DNA from: Bugula neritina
Lineage: Eukaryota > Bryozoa > Gymnolaemata > Cheilostomatida > Bugulidae
DNA length: 60,000 nucleotides
Assembly (NCBI GenBank): GCA_964035545.1
Contig: OZ037769.1
Span: 2,141,001 to 2,201,000, forward strand
Reading direction: 5' to 3'
Position numbers and translations under genes: made by a program. Shown one piece after another: positions 36,601 to 60,000 of this stretch. Numbering within the stretch: position 1 is the first letter of the stretch; every line of letters begins with the position of its first letter. Under the pieces are notes generated by a model that was not told the DNA's origin, ran no database searches, and saw nothing but the letters and a program-made list of their open reading frames with translations.

Positions 36601-39600
36601 TGGCAGGTTTAACATCACACATGACTTACAATCTAACAGATCCAATAGATTTCCAGTCTCTTTCTTAGCCGTGGGTTTAGTCACAGGTTTAGCCTTAGGG
36701 GATTTCTTCACTGGAACCACTTCCTCCTCCGAGCTGCTTTCTTCTGTTATGACAAGAAAGAAGGCAACTTCACAACGGCTTAGCAAATATCACAAACAAA
36801 GACACTAGTAGTTACGAAACAGGTGCAGGACAGAACCAAAATAAAGGATTTAATACTAGGGCGAAAATGAAGTTTCTAGTAATAATCACCCCTTGATTCG
36901 ATTCCCACAAGCCGAAAAGCACCTCCAGTGCCGAGTACACCAGGAAGGTATATACAGAGTGACTAACCTTCGCTACTCTCCTCTTCAGACGAGGATTCTT
37001 CTTCACTTTCCTCTTCTTCTTCTGATGATGTCACTTCCTTTTTATGTTTAGATTTAGTTTGTGTTTCTTCTTCACTGGAGTTGTCTTCTTCACTTCCTTC
37101 TTCTAAAGCAGTTTTAAGGTTAGTATAACAAGTAGCACCAATCTATTGTCGTGTTTAAATATACGCTACACTACAATGAACTAGTACCCCTACTGAGTAA
37201 ACTGAGCTGTAAACTCACCACTATCTCCTGCCCCACTATCCTCAGTACCCTCTTCACTAGAGCTACCCTCCTCTTCGCTAGAACCCTCTTCACTGCTACT
37301 TTCCTCCTCTGACTCTGTCTCACTGTAGAATCCCTTCTCTTTCTTACTGGTCTTAGTATCCTGTATACACAGTATAATATGTCAGTCAATACTACTTCAT
37401 TACACTGTGCTATGGCAGGGAAGTGGCCCAGTGGTTAGAGTGCCGGTCCAGTGAGCGTGAAGTTACGGGTTCGAAACCCAGTGATGACAGTTGGTGATGT
37501 CAGGAAAGGCATTCAGTCATAATCGCTTGTAGTAACTGCTTGTTTAAAGTAAAAGTCACCAAACCATATTGCCAGTATGGTGAGACACAGCTGGTAGCTA
37601 AAACACGACTTTAATCAGGTATTTCCATACAAATAGAGGTTTCAAACAAACGCCATGTAACTCTATACTACATTACTGATGAATTAATATGGCTTCTACC
37701 GATTGGATAGTAAGTATTCTTAGATGTACGTCTAAATAATGTGTAGATACAGTTAAAGAAAGTGTAGATACAGCTAAAGAGAGTGTAGATACAGCTAAAG
37801 AGAGTGTAAATACAGATAGATATAAAGAAAGTAAAAAATCACTTCAGTTAAAAACACAACCATAACTTAAGCAATACCTTGGAAGCCTTCATCAATACGC
37901 TGGTACTTGGTTTGGGAACTTCAACATTCCTAACAGAAGATGGAGGGGGGACTTCGGGCCACACTGGAAGTTCGTTGTATCCGTGGGCTTTGTTGTTGAT
38001 AGTGTGCGAGAGAGAGCTGAGTTGATACTGGTCTCTCTCTGTAGATATACATGTATACTTTCATAGTATTATATTATATTAACATAGTAATATTATATAG
38101 TATATAGTAATATTACACAGTATAGTAATAATACATAGTATAGTAATAATACATAGTATAGTATTAATACATAGTATAGTAATACTAAATATTATAGTAA
38201 TATGTCATAATAAAACATAATATAGCAAAACTGGTGACACTAACATCTGCATGCCTAGTGTGAGCCACCTTTGTGCGGAGGTATAGCAACCAATGCATGC
38301 TAAACTATAGCTACTTTAGCATGCATCACACATTAGAATCTAACAATAATTATTACCCTGATGTAGTAAAAGCCATGGTGTAGCCTATATTTTAGTTAAC
38401 TCAGCAGTAAAGTCACTCGAGCTAACGGAAAACTACATCATTTCAATATTACATTCTGTTGCTGCCGATAGACATTCACCAATCAGACTTAAAACATACG
38501 CTGCCGCCCAGTATGCTGACAGCACAATAGACCCACCTTTAAACCTGCTCTGCACCACTGGAGCAGGTTTATCAGCCAGGAATATCTTTTTAGCATGCTT
38601 AGCCAAAGCTCCAGCATTGTCCCCTGGTAGAATAAGGGCTCGGAGTAGACGTGCCCTATCCCTGATGTCGTAGCTCTGGTCGTACTTGGCCAGGTTAAAC
38701 ACATACTGACAGAGTAGCTGGGTCTGCTTAGGGTTGGTTATGCAGAGTTTAGCTGCCAGATTCAGCGTCTGCAACTTAACCAGGTCATCCTACAACCAGC
38801 CAGAGCGAATGAGTACGGGCTGTGTGTCACAGGCTATGTATCACAGGCTATGTATCACAGGCTATGTATAACAGGCTATGTATCACAGGCTATGTATCAC
38901 AGGCTATGTATCACAGGCTAGTATTCTGATTAGTGAATATGAAAGAAGACTGTCTTCATTATATAGAATAAACTAGCACTTTATTCACCAGCTGCGGTAA
39001 TAAAACGAAATGATGCTATAACAAGAGTTTTAGATTTTTCAGGTGGATTTTAGATGCGAAACTATCTTTTTAAAGACTATTCAATAAAAACAGGCAAACT
39101 AAATATTATATACATGTGCATAATATGTATATACACCGTGTACACATAAACTATTAGTCAAACTTTGTATATAATCATTATTCACAATAGATTGAAGCAT
39201 TTCTATGATAACTAGTAACTAATAGATAAGAGAAATAAAGAACATACAGTGCATCAGATTATCACACTGATAATACAACAAGTTACACATTGAAGTTGTC
39301 TTCCACTTGCCTCTTGAATGAACACCTTAGCCGCTTTCCTAAGCACATCGGGAGCTATTTTAGGGACTTTATCACAGTACTCCCCTATCAGCCAGAGGAT
39401 GGCGCCTTTAGCTCGGGCTACGGTTATCTTATCTAACATGTGAGCCAGATGTACGATGATGTCTTTATGTCCACTGGACTGTAATCAGAGTAAGAATAAC
39501 ACATTATCATGTGTAGAGTATATCACATAGTAACATGTATATTATACAGTAGTTTGTATATTATAAAGTAATTCTTATATACAGTAATGTGCGTATTATA

Positions 39601-42600
39601 GAGTAATGTGTGTATTATACAGTAACTCTTATACACAGTAATGTGCAATGGGGAGACAACAACAGTATATAATTTGATAGACAATCAAGTTATAAATCTC
39701 TCTCAATAAATGTTTTAGAAATTATATACCAATGAAGTTACATTTTGCATGTCAAAATAGAAACATATATACAGCATGAGGCAGCCAGCAACTTACGAAT
39801 ACGCTACCAGATAATAAACTAAGTATTGCCTACAACCCGTTTAGTTTGATATTCACTCTGCAGTCTGTACTCTGCTTACCTTCATCTGGAGTAACTTCTT
39901 GATAACCACAACACTCTCTCCCACCACTGTCTCTGTAAATGTACACAATACTGTATTACTCTCTCATCACCTGACAGGTAACCGCAGGTAATACTGAGGT
40001 ATGCATGGCAAAGCGCAGGTAACTCTGGGCTTACAACACTATGGACAAAAATTATTTGAGTCTTTTAGCAAAATATGAGGAAAAATTGATGCGAGTAAAA
40101 CATTGGTTGAAAAACAAGTTTATTACAAATAGACAGCACCTAATATGAGCACATACCATTCTTGTTGGAGAGGAGGGTGATAAGACCACCCAAACACGCG
40201 TCAGTTATGTCCCCGATACCGCTGGCTATCTTACCGATAGCCTGTATGGAGGCTGAAGAAAAGCCACTCTCTGTACTCAGAACGTATTGCTGTAACATAA
40301 CCACTAGTTATATTACCGTAGTATATAATTATTCACTACCCTGCTATATCAATGTCAAGAAACACAGGCTAATCTCATACACTGTGGATGATACATAAAC
40401 TCACTACCAAAACCAAGGGAGATTACTCCTGGTATATCAACTAGAATAACTACTGGAAACAGCTGACGCAAGGATATGAATCTGATAAAAGTTGAACTAA
40501 CAAATTACATCTAGCAAATATTGTTTAAAAACAACCCTGCAAATTTCAGATTTTTACAGTTAAGAAAATTATATTGATAATATTGTATTATAGATAACAA
40601 TGTAGTCCTGCATATACAAAACATAGAAGAAAACAGACAGAATACTGTACAGATATGACAGACAGACCTGGAACTCTCTGATCATGACAGACACGTTATG
40701 TTCAGAAGCGAGGCTGGTGAGGATCTCCAGTTTGAGAAGTTTAATGTGCAGAGCGTCGTTGGCATTAATGTAGAAGCTCTTGATGTACGGCTCAAACACG
40801 CCCTTCTTGTTGAGTGCCATGGTAGCGATGTTGGACAGCACGACGTACTGTATCTCCTTGTGAGACTTCAGCAGACGTATCATAGCCCGAGCTACCAGAC
40901 CAACTTCACTCTACAATAGAGAAGCCTCAGTCAGTAGTGCCAAACCCATGGCAGTCAAGTTCTCAGGCTAGGCAGAAAGTAGTAGCTCTGTATACGTTTG
41001 TAGATGAGATAGAATGTCCAACTGACACAGGTTGAGCTTCTATACTATGAGAATTGTGTTTCTTTACTATAGGAAAGAATGTTGTATAGTTACCCTGTGT
41101 TAGATGTTAGTTTTCTTGGGGGCACAGTGGTAGTACAAGAGTGGATACAATGCATTACCTTGGGGGCATAGTGGTAGTACAGGAGTGGATACAATGCATT
41201 ACCTTGGGGCACAGTGGTATTAAAGGAGTGGATACAATGCATTACCTTGGGGGCACAGTGGTAGTACAGGAGTGGATATAATGCATTACCTTGGGGGCAC
41301 AGTGGTAGTACAGGAGTGGATACAATGCATTACCTTGGGGGCACAGTGGTAGTACAGGAGTGGATACAATGCATTACCTTGGGGGCACAGTGGTAGTACA
41401 GGAGTGGATATAATGCATTACCTTGGGGGCACAGTGGTAGTACAGGAGTGGATATAATACATTACCTTGGGGGCACAGTGGTAGTACAGCTGCACCACTG
41501 CCATGATCACAGCGGAGTTCCTGCTGTTGAGAAGAGGTTTGGAGTTCTTGAGTAGTAGCCTGTGATCTGGGTCCATCATGTACACGGGTTTACTGGGACC
41601 CTCGTCAGAGTCCGAGTCACTGTCTTCATTAGAGGAATAGAAGGCTTTCTCCTTCACAGGCTCAGCAGACTGATCATTGCTCTCAGACTAGAGATAGAAC
41701 ACTCTGTGATGTCATAATGTGATGAGAGCTGATTGGCTGAATAGCAGCAGACGTACAGCTTGGCCAATAAAATTTCAGAGACATTTTCTCAATTTATTAG
41801 AAGTGCAAAACATTAGGCGATAATTGTTGCTTAGTATAAACAAAGCAGAGACAAGGTTGAGATTAAAACTACGAAAGTTATAAATTAACAAATATTAATT
41901 AAATTAGAAATTTAACCATTGAGAATATTAGGATAATTAACTCAACAATCCTAAAACACAAAATAAATAAATAGACTCATAAAAACACTGACTTTGTACA
42001 TGAGTGACATATGATAGGCTGTAGATCTAGCCAATAACATTCACCCGTAAGAAATATTATAAAAAAGTTACTATGAATAGCCTTAGTATCTAACACAGCA
42101 TTACAGACCTGGTTGGGGTCAACAAACTGAGTGCGGGCGTATCGTGTCAGCATGTTGATGATGATGACCTGGCCCCACTCCTCCACGTCTGCTAGCAGCG
42201 AGCACAACTTCCTGTAGTTCTTATGAATCAGATCTATTCTTTCCGGACAGAGTTCCTCGAAGGCTTGTATAGCACTTCCTATGACCAACTGCGGGGAGGA
42301 AGACATGATCATGGTGAGCACAACTTCTAGAATATGATTACTTCTAGAATATCTACGCCTCTAGTAAGTAACTACACAACTCTGCTTGTATATCACAATA
42401 CTAGCTATTAACAAATATTCATATAAAACTAACCAATAAGGTCTGAATGGGTAGTATAAATAGCAACACTAAGTCATGAGTTACAAGTATTCAAAGTTGT
42501 AGATAAAGCACCATGGTAACCAAAGTACATGAAACTGCTGCTACACAAAACGCAATTAGTAGATACTAATTTTCATGTAGAAATCAGTTGGGATTCACTT

Positions 42601-44430
42601 TCAGCTTGTCAAGTACTACAGAGTTAAGAAGGTGGCTAGAAGGAAGTAGTATGTGGCTAGACAGTTACTATCTGTAACAGTTTAGTGAGTTTACTAGAAG
42701 GTGACTTGAAGTTATAACTTACAGTTGTTTTATCTGCCAGCAGCTTTTCCAAGAAGCTAATCAGTTCTTCTTTCTGTTCCGGATCCACGCTAGTGTAAAG
42801 ATATAATGAGTGATAACATCACACATTGACTTTGTACCAAAACTTACCAGCAGCCCATTAAATATATAAATATTAGCAAAAAATCAATTTTAAAACAAAT
42901 ATAGAGTGACAGCAAACTATTGGAAAGCATTCATCAGTGCCATAGTCATGTTAAAATAGGCGCCAGAAAATTACCATAACACAAGTTATGGGCACCAGAA
43001 TATCTGAAATATGTATCTTGAGTAACTAACCTGTAGAGTTTTGGTATAGCGTGGGCGGCTGCCTTCCTCACATAGGGGGACATGTCCGCCACCCCGTCTT
43101 TTATCACCAACATCATGATGGGAACTATGACAGGTATTCTGATGCTAGACAACACTCTCAGTGCACTCGCCCTGATCAGTTGGTTAGGATCCTGTAGAAG
43201 AGATGGAGAAATACAAGACCTGAGAATTTCACTGAGTAATGCGTACAAACTTAGGACTAAAGCTGTTGGCTACATTTCATAAATGGAAATATATGAACTG
43301 TGCTTTGGGATTAGTATGGAGTTGGCAAGGTAATGCAAAGTCTATGGTAGACTGATAGAATAATAAAAAAGATTGTAACTGCAACCAATAAAACCATTCA
43401 CTGCACCAAATTACATTTTAGCATTAAACTCAGTAAAAGTCGTATCAAACCTCTAAATTACAGTTGAAAACTGCAAGACCTGAACGACTAATGATATCAT
43501 TCGTGAACAACTCTCAGTGAGATACTCAACAGTGACAGACTAACCTTCATAGAGCGCTGGAACGTGGCGATGGAGAGTAGCGCCACATCCTGTTGCTCCT
43601 CGGCGTATCGAGTCAAGTACACGTACACCAGCTTCTTAACCTCCAGATTCTTACACACCACATTTTTCACGACAGCCGGGAACAGGGATGAGGCATCCTT
43701 TCCTTTAGCCACCAGCTGTAAAGGTGGATATGCAACAGTAAATATGAATCATTACAGTTGAATTGTATGTTTTATGATTCCGCGGGTAAAGACAACGATT
43801 CAAGGGCACAGCTTTAAGATGTCTGAGAGACGAGAAAGCTGAAGTAAAATTATATCCATCAGCAAATATACGATATTATCAACTTTACAATCTTGAAGTA
43901 ATCATATGATTCTACATATTAAAGGTAACACTTCAAGTAAACAGTTATGGCTGAAACTTCAATCTGCTTTAAAGATAAGTCAACTCTATGCCTTGACAGA
44001 ATGACTGTAGATATATTCTGACAGTCAGGAGTAATTCTTACACCAACAATTCTTTTCATTGCTTCTAGTTTTTTCCTATCATCACTGGAATCCAGCATTT
44101 CCTTCAAGTCATCATGTCTACAAGTTTTAAAGCAAGAAATGAAATTATCAAATTGTTGTTGCATACTAGAAATGAAGATATTACAGAAAAAATATTCTAC
44201 AATAGAGGTGAATTTGTAGATACTACAAAATGTGCTACACCTCAGGAAGAAGTACAACTTTACATGTCAAATAGAAGCTAGAATGTAACCTAAATGTACC
44301 TGCGCAAATCAGTACTGAAGATTCCACTAGAAGCAGGGTCATGTGACCTGTCGTTATCCAATGAGTCTGTGGTGTCTCCCCCTGAAAACCCCGAGGAGTT
44401 CTGAAAGCCCTGCACACCATTCCCAGCCAT
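33613..44430 (-). CDS. AP3B1: AP-3 complex subunit beta
   Basis: Twenty-two exons: 44300-44430, 44042-44117, 43545-43715, 43031-43191, 42723-42789, 42109-42288, 41466-41687, 40668-40910, 40157-40289, 39880-39932, 39311-39478, 38537-38789, 37878-38038, 37219-37360, 36968-37102, 36630-36743, 36311-36426, 35964-36046, 35502-35607, 34859-34940, 34228-34371 and 33613-33899. They give 1075 residues, as in vertebrate AP3B1/AP3B2. The alpha-solenoid trunk is near-collinear with human ([67 protein letters not shown]). A Ser/Glu-rich hinge spans 36630-37360 and contains NLLDLLD, a clathrin-box-like motif. The C-terminal appendage follows ([18 protein letters not shown]). AP-3 sorts cargo from endosomes to lysosomes and related organelles. 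I cannot tell whether this predates the AP3B1/AP3B2 split. One intron uses a GC donor. Confidence 0.97.
34950..35115. repeat. 13-bp minisatellite beside an AP-3 beta acceptor
   Basis: About ten copies of GTGAATATGTACA, with GTGTATATGTACA variants. On the gene strand the array ends shortly before the acceptor at 34941, whose tract ACATATTCCCACAG resembles the unit. Confidence 0.9.
35829..35973 (-). repeat. 18-bp minisatellite made of an AP-3 beta donor
   Basis: On the gene strand the exon ends TCTTACAG and the intron starts GTAGGTTTCC; then seven copies of TTCTACAGGTAGGTTTCC follow. Most copies carry both a full donor (CAG/GTAGGT) and a pyrimidine-rich acceptor (TTTCCTTCTACAG) back to back. 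The 18-base period gives open frames on both strands, which are not genes. Confidence 0.92.
37412..37530 (+). mobile_element. tRNA-derived SINE with a different head
   Basis: A-box-like AGTGGCCCAGTGGTTAGAGT and B box GGTTCGAAACCC (about 37469-37480) are followed by GTGATGTCAGGAAAGGCATT and CAGTCATAATCGCT, a body shared with the other SINEs here. The anticodon-arm region differs from the 6375 and 54184 copies, suggesting a separate subfamily. It lies in an AP-3 beta intron, antisense to the gene. Confidence 0.75.
37738..37845. repeat. 21-bp tandem repeat in AP-3 beta intron
   Basis: Four to five copies of AGTGTAGATACAGCTAAAGA-type units. It lies within 40-140 bases of the donor at 37877 but does not include it. 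Confidence 0.75.
38070..38225. repeat. AT-rich TAGTAATA repeat
   Basis: Irregular repeats of ATACATAGTATAGTAATA in the intron upstream of exon 37878-38038. This is low-complexity sequence. Confidence 0.7.
38818..38920. repeat. 14-bp minisatellite CACAGGCTATGTAT
   Basis: Seven near-identical copies in the intron just upstream of exon 38537-38789. The nearest copy is about 30 bases from the acceptor and does not include it. Confidence 0.9.
39304..39314 (-). other. GC-AG intron donor in AP-3 beta
   Basis: Exon 39311-39478 ends CAAGAG and the intron begins GCAAGTGG on the gene strand. Joining at GC gives FIQE then DDLVKLQ, collinear with human AP3B1 (SEDDLVKLQ). No GT nearby keeps the frame. 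AG/GCAAGT is the usual consensus of the minor GC donor class. Confidence 0.85.
41100..41489 (-). repeat. 44-bp minisatellite made of an AP-3 beta donor
   Basis: Eight copies lie directly 3' of exon 41466-41687. Each repeats about the last 24 exon bases (TACTACCACTGTGCCCCCAAG region), the donor GTAATG and about 14 intron bases (CATTGTATCCACTC). The real donor is the first one met by the spliceosome. Copies are nearly identical, so the array is recent or homogenised. Confidence 0.95.
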
Positions 44431-46735
44431 GATAGTAGAAGGTTGATGAGTCTAAAACATGTCAATGTCAAGAAGTCCCCATAAACATTTAACATAAATT
44501 ATGATTTAGTTTTTACCATTGTGTATGCTAAACTTTGTATAAAGGTTCCATATTATTGTGATTTTTAAATCTTAAATACAACTACTACCATTACTCAAGT
44601 AAGTCATTGAATAATACTATTGATACTATTGCAGTAGCTTTAATCCTTAGTTACACTTATTCGGGATTTTGAATTAAAGTTACTAATAAATGGATTCAGC
44701 TTTAGCTATTATAAATTATCATAATCAAATTTTACAGGAAATAAACTAGGTTCAAGTGTCTACTTTTATTTAAGGCTGCACCTGTTGTGATCGCAAACAA
44801 AATGACTACTAGTTATAATAATTTAACATAAACATGGGGTTTGGTTTTTATTGAGTTTCACTCCGAGTTTGAAGATGCCATAAAATATCAACACGCAACT
44901 ATCATAGTTTTAGTCAAACTAATATTCATTATTTATACTAATATTCATACCCATAGTCATATTGGTACGGATAGTTATACTTATAGCAATTGACTAATTC
45001 ATTATTCAATTGTATGAATCAATATGAATATAACTTTTCGTCCTCAGTATCACTGAGTATGACATTGACTATCACTATCACTATGAGACATGAGTATGAG
45101 TATCTGTATGCTGATAGAGGTTTTGAATTCACTATAGCCACTCAGTGTAAGCAACACTCATATTCATACTGAGACTCATGCTGCATCAGAATAAATTTAG
45201 AATTATATTTATTATTATTAAAATAATTTAATCAACTTTAAGTTTAATTTTAAATTTAAGTTTTACTTTTACTTTTACTTTTAGTTTTACTTTTAGTTAA
45301 GTATTAGTTTTACACTAGTCTTTTACTTTTAGCTTTGGTTTAAATTACTAGTATGTTTTTAAGTACTCATATTCTGATACTGTATTTAATACATAACAAA
45401 AATGTTAAACTTTCATAATGGTAGTAGCCATAATTATAATATAATTGCACTATAATTAAAGCCATAATGATAATGATAGTCATTATTCTCAACTCTTTCT
45501 TCATTTGCCACTTCTTTTCCGGTCAAACTACTTCGAGCCCAAGTTCTTTATAGCTTTGTAAGCTACGGCTAGTTAATATAATTAAATCATTGATCACCAT
45601 AGAATAAAACCCGTAACATTGTAACACTATTGGTTTTAGATTTATCGTCTAGGGCAATGTTACAAAGCACAGTAGTAACACAACTCCTAGTAAACATTAT
45701 AAGCATGTTGTGTTTGAAAAATTACTGTTGTGTGTAGCAAATATTTGAGGTCACCAAGTGCAGTGGCTTGAGGAACCGGAATTGTTTCAATGATTTTATA
45801 AGCAGCTAAAAGCGTCTGGTGACTGAATGCAATAATTTGGGAGTTTTAAGTTTGAATGTGGAGGTTCCAAGTTCAAACTTAAGCCCAACTCTTTAGAATC
45901 CCAAAAAGCTGTTTTAGAACATGCAATTCCTTGGTTAGTTTGTTGCTGGAGGTTAGGTGTTCTGGGAATGCTATGTATAGAAACATTACACTTGGTGACC
46001 CCTAGTTTTGTTCTGCATCTGAGGAGTACTTGCATTTGCATGTCTTGGAAGTCATCAAGACAACTATATAACACAGAAATAGTTACTGCTCAATTTCCTT
46101 GTAATACATGAAGGAATATTGGCATAAAGCAGCTTAAAATTGCAAAATTTCACAATACTCCATATATGTAGTATTTTGTAACATAGCCTATAACAAAATC
46201 TAATTTTTGTTTATCATTGAACTCGAAAGAATATGATGCAAGCAACATAAATTTATTTGAAAATAATCACATAAAAGCACAAGCACGTTAAAATAGTTAG
46301 TATGATTAAAAAATCCAGAGTAGAACTCTATTTTTTTAATAACAAAGCATGAATATATTATTAAATATAAGTTTAAAATATAAAACATATAATTGTACCC
46401 TGTCAATTCATAAAGGTAGATCATAGGTAACCAATCAGATCAGATATATTAAATTTGTATTAAAAGCACAATCGATCAATAAAACAACTCAAAAATCATG
46501 ATCAGCGATAAAAGAACACAATTAGTATGCTGTTAGAACAGGAACTCGTGCAGCAAGGAGTTAGTAGCATTAAAATATAAGATAAATATTAATTTTCTTT
46601 TAAGATTTTGTTGTTTTTTATTAATAAAAAATATTTATGGTGCAAAAAAGTATTACATAATATTATAGAAAACTGTGCGTGGCAGTAGGTACTTATATGG
46701 CAAGCAATGTTTTATTTCAAGATGCAATAGAAGCT
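44431..46735. other. Intergenic region between AP-3 beta and receptor phosphatase
   Basis: This holds the AP-3 beta promoter and the 3' UTR of the receptor phosphatase (minus-strand AATAAA at 46711-46716). Bases 44920-45180 are TATTCATA-type and 45240-45310 ACTTTTACTTTTA-type simple repeats. A segment at about 45660-45695 (CAGTAGTAACACAACTCCTAG) recurs at about 26685-26715 in CRAT. Bases 45800-45900 have a vaguely tRNA-like arrangement (GTTCAAACTTAAG) and may be an old SINE. I see no exon. Confidence 0.5.
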
Positions 46736-58849
<12,114 letters not shown>

Positions 58850-58853
58850 CTAG

Positions 58854-60000
58854 AAGGTAACAGTAACAGTAACAGTAACAGTAACAGTAACAGTAACAGT
58901 AACAGTAACAGTAACAGTAACAGTAACAGTAACAGTAACAGTAACAGTAACAGTAACAGTAACAGTAACAGTAACAGTAACAGTAACAGTAACAGTAACA
59001 GCTGTTACTGTTACTGTTACTAGTAACAGTAACAGTAACAGTAACAGTAACAGTAACAGTATTAACAGTAACAGTATTAACAGTAACAGTATTAACAGTA
59101 ACAGTAACAGTAACAGTAACAGTAACAGTAACAGTAACAGTAACAGTAACAGTAACAGTAACAGTAACAGTAACAGTAACAGTAACAGTAACAGTAACAG
59201 TAACAGTAACAGTAACAGTAACAGTAACAGTAACAGTAACAGTAACAGTAACAGTAACAGTAACAGTAACAGTAACAGTAACAGTAACAGTAACAGTAAC
59301 AGTAACAGTAACAGTAACAGTAACAGTAACAGTAACAGTAACAGTAACAGTAACAGTAACAGTAACAGTAACAGTAACAGTAACAGTAACAGTAACAGTA
59401 ACAGTAACAGTAACAGTAACAGTAACAGTAACAGTAACAGTAACAGTAACAGTAACAGTAACAGTAACAGTAACAGTAACAGTAACAGTAACAGTAACAG
59501 TAACAGTAACAGTAACAGTAACAGTAACAGTAACAGTAACAGTAACAGTAACAGTAACAGTAACAGTAACAGTAACAGTAACAGTAACAGTAACAGTAAC
59601 AGTAACAGTAACAGTAACAGTAACAGTAACAGTAACAGTAACAGTAACAGTAACAGTAACAGTAACAGTAACAGTAACAGTAACAGTAACAGTAACAGTA
59701 ACAGTAACAGTAACAGTAACAGTAACAGTAACAGTAACAGTAACAGTAACAGTAACAGTAACAGTAACAGTAACAGTAACAGTAACAGTAACAGTAACAG
59801 TAACAGTAACAGTAACAGTAACAGTAACAGTAACAGTAACAGTAACAGTAACAGTAACAGTAACAGTAACAGTAACAGTAACAGTAACAGTAACAGTAAC
59901 AGTAACAGTAACAGTAACAGTAACAGTAACAGTAACAGTAACAGTAACAGTAACAGTAACAGTAACAGTAACAGTAACAGTAACAGTAACAGTAACAGTA
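58854..60000. repeat. (AACAGT)n hexamer tract, over 1.1 kb, reaching the window edge
   Basis: Almost pure AACAGT repeats with one short inverted segment near 59000-59022 (CTGTTACTGTTACTGTTAC between AACAG and TAGTAACAG) and a few ATTAACAGT variants at 59060-59100. It starts 4-5 bases beyond the acceptor of exon 58740-58849 on the gene strand, so the TTACTG repeats supply the sequence before that splice site. It continues past the window. Confidence 0.97.

Noticed and set aside
45796-46074. Minus-strand 92-residue open frame between AP-3 beta and the receptor phosphatase
   Set aside because: Its composition is not protein-like and it overlaps a repeat-like, possibly SINE-derived stretch.
58854-60000. 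Telomere or subtelomere
   Set aside because: The unit is AACAGT/TTACTG, not TTAGGG, and it lies inside a gene between exons.

Overview
The window is nuclear DNA from an animal. The genes are cut into many small exons (mostly 50-330 bp) with GT-AG introns of a few hundred bases. The sequence is AT-rich, gene spacing is compact (about 0.8-3 kb), and there are tRNA-derived SINEs and many tandem repeats. The protein set (augmin subunit HAUS6, AP-3 beta, carnitine acetyltransferase, fibronectin-type receptor tyrosine phosphatase) is metazoan. The compact layout and the tyrosine phosphatases suggest a non-vertebrate, perhaps early-branching animal such as a sponge; that is inference only.

Layout, left to right. 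(1) 1-7303, minus strand: two tandem paralogous tyrosine phosphatase genes resembling the catalytic part of PTPN9/MEG2. The upstream copy (3374-7303) is complete with one domain; the downstream copy (1-2421) runs off the window. (2) 10099-11337, plus: an intronless 412-residue protein I do not recognise. (3) 12728-22064, minus: HAUS6, 19 coding exons. (4) 23396-32808, plus: carnitine O-acetyltransferase, 14 exons, divergent from HAUS6 across a 1.3 kb gap. (5) 33613-44430, minus: AP-3 complex beta subunit, 22 exons, convergent with CRAT. (6) 46736 to at least 58849, minus: a receptor tyrosine phosphatase with fibronectin-III-like ectodomain, one transmembrane helix, an active D1 and a catalytically dead D2; its 5' end lies beyond the window. 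A (AACAGT)n tract fills the last 1.1 kb.

The four large genes serve unrelated cell functions (spindle microtubule branching, acyl-carnitine exchange, endosome-lysosome sorting, receptor signalling), and nothing suggests a functional cluster.

The most unusual signal is structural. At least five minisatellites, in three unrelated genes, use as their repeat unit a segment spanning an exon-intron junction: a few exon bases, the splice site, then intron. The real splice site is thus followed or preceded by 3-17 near-copies of itself (CRAT exon 7 acceptor and exon 8 donor, two AP-3 beta donors, one phosphatase acceptor). Three other tandem repeats abut a splice site. Other points of interest are a GC-AG intron in AP-3 beta, a patch of about 99% identity limited to one exon of the two tandem phosphatases, a perfect 21-bp hairpin in CRAT intron 1, and loss of the catalytic Cys and Arg in the receptor phosphatase D2.
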